Source of the DNA: Bacillus marasmi
Lineage (GTDB): Bacteria > Bacillota > Bacilli > Bacillales > Cytobacillaceae
Assembly: GCF_902168435.1 (NCBI RefSeq)
Contig: NZ_LR656173.1
Coordinates: 62,001-126,000, forward strand
Direction: 5' to 3'
DNA length: 64,000 nucleotides
The translations under genes and the position numbers were made by a program. Positions 61,421 through 64,000 of this stretch are shown here, one piece after another; within the stretch, counting starts at the first letter, position 1, and each line of letters begins with the position of its first letter. The notes under the pieces are model-generated. The model worked only from the letters and a program-made list of their open reading frames with translations, was not told the origin of the DNA and searched no databases.

Positions 61421-62584
61421 TCAATAAAATCTGGCGTTATTTTTTACTGATTCAGCGATATGTTTTGGTAATTCATCCAGCATTGATTCTAATCGTTTTT
61501 GAGCTACTCGACCAATTTCAAATTTATCTTTAATATAATTTGCACATATCGATATTTCATAATCGAACAAATATTCGTACACGTGATAATCTACAAATAA
61601 TATATCCTCATTTGGAAATGGTATTTCTTTACCTCGATTCGCGAATAACAATCCTAAATGATGATTTCCTCGGATACGATGAATTCGAGCTAAATGATAT
61701 AATGGTTCAGCTCGAGTTGCTCGATATTCCCAGGATTTTTGGAGATATAATATTGAAAGTGCTTCGTATTCTTCACAATTATTTTCATCTGAGCAATTTG
61801 CTAAACGCTCATAGCATAGACCAATTTGCAATAATGAATAATAGATCTCCTCTATCCACCCACCTACCTCCACTCTTTTCTTATACCAAAGAATAGATTC
61901 TTCATATTCTTCAAGGCACATATGGGTTTGGGCTAAGTAGAACATGTAGCGTCCTTTTAAATATCTTGGAGTATTACTATCTTCAAGACCTTGTTGTAAT
62001 AATCGCTTATCACGCTCAAATTTGTCTGTTTTACTACCCCCGTCTTCCTGGTCATTCACTACTAGAGTATCTAATTTCCCCTTCGTATCTATATACAAAA
62101 ATGATTCATGTGGCAATTTTGAACGATCAAGATCCCAATATTCGTGGGTGACTCCAACAGAATGCCATGGTAATGAGGTTTTTAAAAGACGAGTTAGCCA
62201 ATATTTTATTTTTCCATTGTATTGCATCGTTAAATATTGGTCTTTTTCTAAACTGCTCTTATTAAAATTTGGTTGAACCTCTAATATCATGTCTGCATCA
62301 AGCAGCAGTAAGTAATCTGAATCCGAAAATGTTTCTTGTGCTAGGCTTACTGCTTTTGTACGGTTGTATCCAAAGTTTTTAAATGGTTCAAAATGAACCT
62401 TACCATTAATCCCATTTTCTTTGCACCATTTTTTAATAATTTCTGGTGTTCCGTCAGTTGATCCTGTATCGCAAATCGAAATGTAGTCGACAATTGTTTT
62501 GGCAGAATTTAAACACCGTTCAATAATTCTGGATTCGTTTTTCACAATCATACATAAACAGATCTTTTTATCTTTCTTCCCCAT
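61421..62584 (-). CDS. family 2 glycosyltransferase with TPR-like C-terminus
   Basis: 387 residues from ATG 62584 (AAGGAGGT upstream). GT2 fold: CLCMIVKNESRIIERCLNS, then ICDTGSTDGTPEII, and the D-x-D motif LLLDADM. The C-terminal half (about 215-350) is helical and TPR-like (YMFYLAQTHMCLEEYEESI). Transfers a sugar to a protein or other acceptor in the cytoplasm. It lies just downstream of the collagen-like gene, many of whose Thr residues are potential glycosylation sites, as in Bacillus exosporium glycoproteins (inference). Confidence 0.9.
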   Translation of the reverse strand: MGKKDKKICLCMIVKNESRIIERCLNSAKTIVDYISICDTGSTDGTPEIIKKWCKENGINGKVHFEPFKNFGYNRTKAVSLAQETFSDSDYLLLLDADMILEVQPNFNKSSLEKDQYLTMQYNGKIKYWLTRLLKTSLPWHSVGVTHEYWDLDRSKLPHESFLYIDTKGKLDTLVVNDQEDGGSKTDKFERDKRLLQQGLEDSNTPRYLKGRYMFYLAQTHMCLEEYEESILWYKKRVEVGGWIEEIYYSLLQIGLCYERLANCSDENNCEEYEALSILYLQKSWEYRATRAEPLYHLARIHRIRGNHHLGLLFANRGKEIPFPNEDILFVDYHVYEYLFDYEISICANYIKDKFEIGRVAQKRLESMLDELPKHIAESVKNNARFY

Positions 62585-62690
62585 TTTAGCGACCTCCTTG
62601 CCTACTAACGCTAACTTCCCTATCATATTCTTATTAATATGACTAGGAATAAATTATGTTTGGACTTCGTGACTATTTTATATGTAAAGG

Positions 62691-62726
62691 AAAAAGTGCC
62701 CATCATACTGTCATGGACACTTTTTT
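62691..62726 (-). terminator. terminator of the collagen-like gene
   Basis: AAAAAGTG.CCA... / ATGG.A.CACTTTTTT hairpin with T-run on the minus strand. Confidence 0.8.
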
Positions 62727-62759
62727 AAGTCTAGCCTATTATTCAATCAACGTTAGTTC

Positions 62760-63899
<1,140 letters not shown>

Positions 63900-64000
63900 T
63901 CAGCTAACATATCAAATCATAGTTTAATTTTATTAAAATAATAAAAATACCTATTTAAATGAATACATTTGAAGCGAGAATAGCCCGAAAAATGACATGC

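Overview
The window is low-GC DNA from an aerobic, endospore-forming member of the Bacillaceae, of the Bacillus, Priestia or Neobacillus kind. The genus is inferred from gene content and cannot be fixed from sequence alone. Support comes from strong Shine-Dalgarno sites, many GTG and TTG starts, sigma-A promoters, a class IV PHA cluster (phaRBC plus phaP), a Bacillus-type FapR site before fabH, a BirA site before bioY, a LexA-type site, and a BclB-like collagen protein of spores. No rRNA, tRNA, CRISPR array or intact transposase was seen.

Layout. 1-13.1 kb: housekeeping and accessory genes: a DMT exporter cut by the window edge, nitroreductase, oligoendopeptidase F, peptide/proton symporter, a nuclease-fused Fe-S helicase, a thioesterase, RecQ, an enoyl-CoA hydratase-like protein and small membrane proteins. 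13-21.4 kb: a P-loop/Asp23-like protein, then a leftward biotin-controlled operon (bioY, acyl-CoA ligase, thiolase, two MaoC-type hydratase halves), then a hypothetical protein, a flavodoxin and an M20 amidohydrolase. 21.4-24.4 kb: a repeat-rich gap, a GIY-YIG protein paired with a zinc-finger/HTH/DUF2087 regulator, and an AraC regulator facing an acetate-type symporter pair. 26.8-29.5 kb: fabH-fabF under a FapR site, with repeats inserted between the two genes. 30.4-35.9 kb: two adjacent LysM cell-wall hydrolases sharing the same unusual N-terminal segment. 36.2-42.1 kb: a Ytr-like operon (GntR regulator, ABC ATPase, permease, ECF sigma factor, second ABC ATPase, FtsX-like permease). 42.2-44.7 kb: a DUF4023 micro-gene and a quinol-dependent NO reductase. 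44.9-48.3 kb: the PHA cluster. 48.4-59.9 kb: GH18 hydrolase, metzincin-like protein, cysteine synthase, Lon-like protease, CtaG pair, HAD hydrolase, degenerate tyrosine recombinase, cobalamin-binding-like protein and a DMT transporter. 60-64 kb: a free-standing LAGLIDADG protein behind a LexA-type box, a glycosyltransferase, and a collagen-like spore surface protein.

Relationships. Three metabolic blocks are tied to acyl-CoA/ACP chemistry: biotin uptake with a CoA-ligase/thiolase/hydratase set under BirA, fatty-acid initiation and elongation under FapR, and PHA storage. Two families of GC-rich imperfect palindromic repeats are scattered between genes. In one place one family is nested in the other, and two copies abut the stop codons of fabH and phaC.

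Best candidates for something undescribed: (1) the SOS-box-controlled LAGLIDADG protein with an N-terminal HTH and a duplicated ribbon-helix-helix-like tail; (2) the BirA-controlled ligase/thiolase/split-hydratase operon whose thiolase lacks the usual second catalytic Cys; (3) the Ytr-like operon carrying an ECF sigma gene with no visible anti-sigma; (4) the shared N-terminal domain of the two LysM hydrolases; (5) the GIY-YIG/DUF2087 pair; (6) the P-loop/Asp23-like fusion. Functional statements rest on motif recognition by eye; no database search was run.
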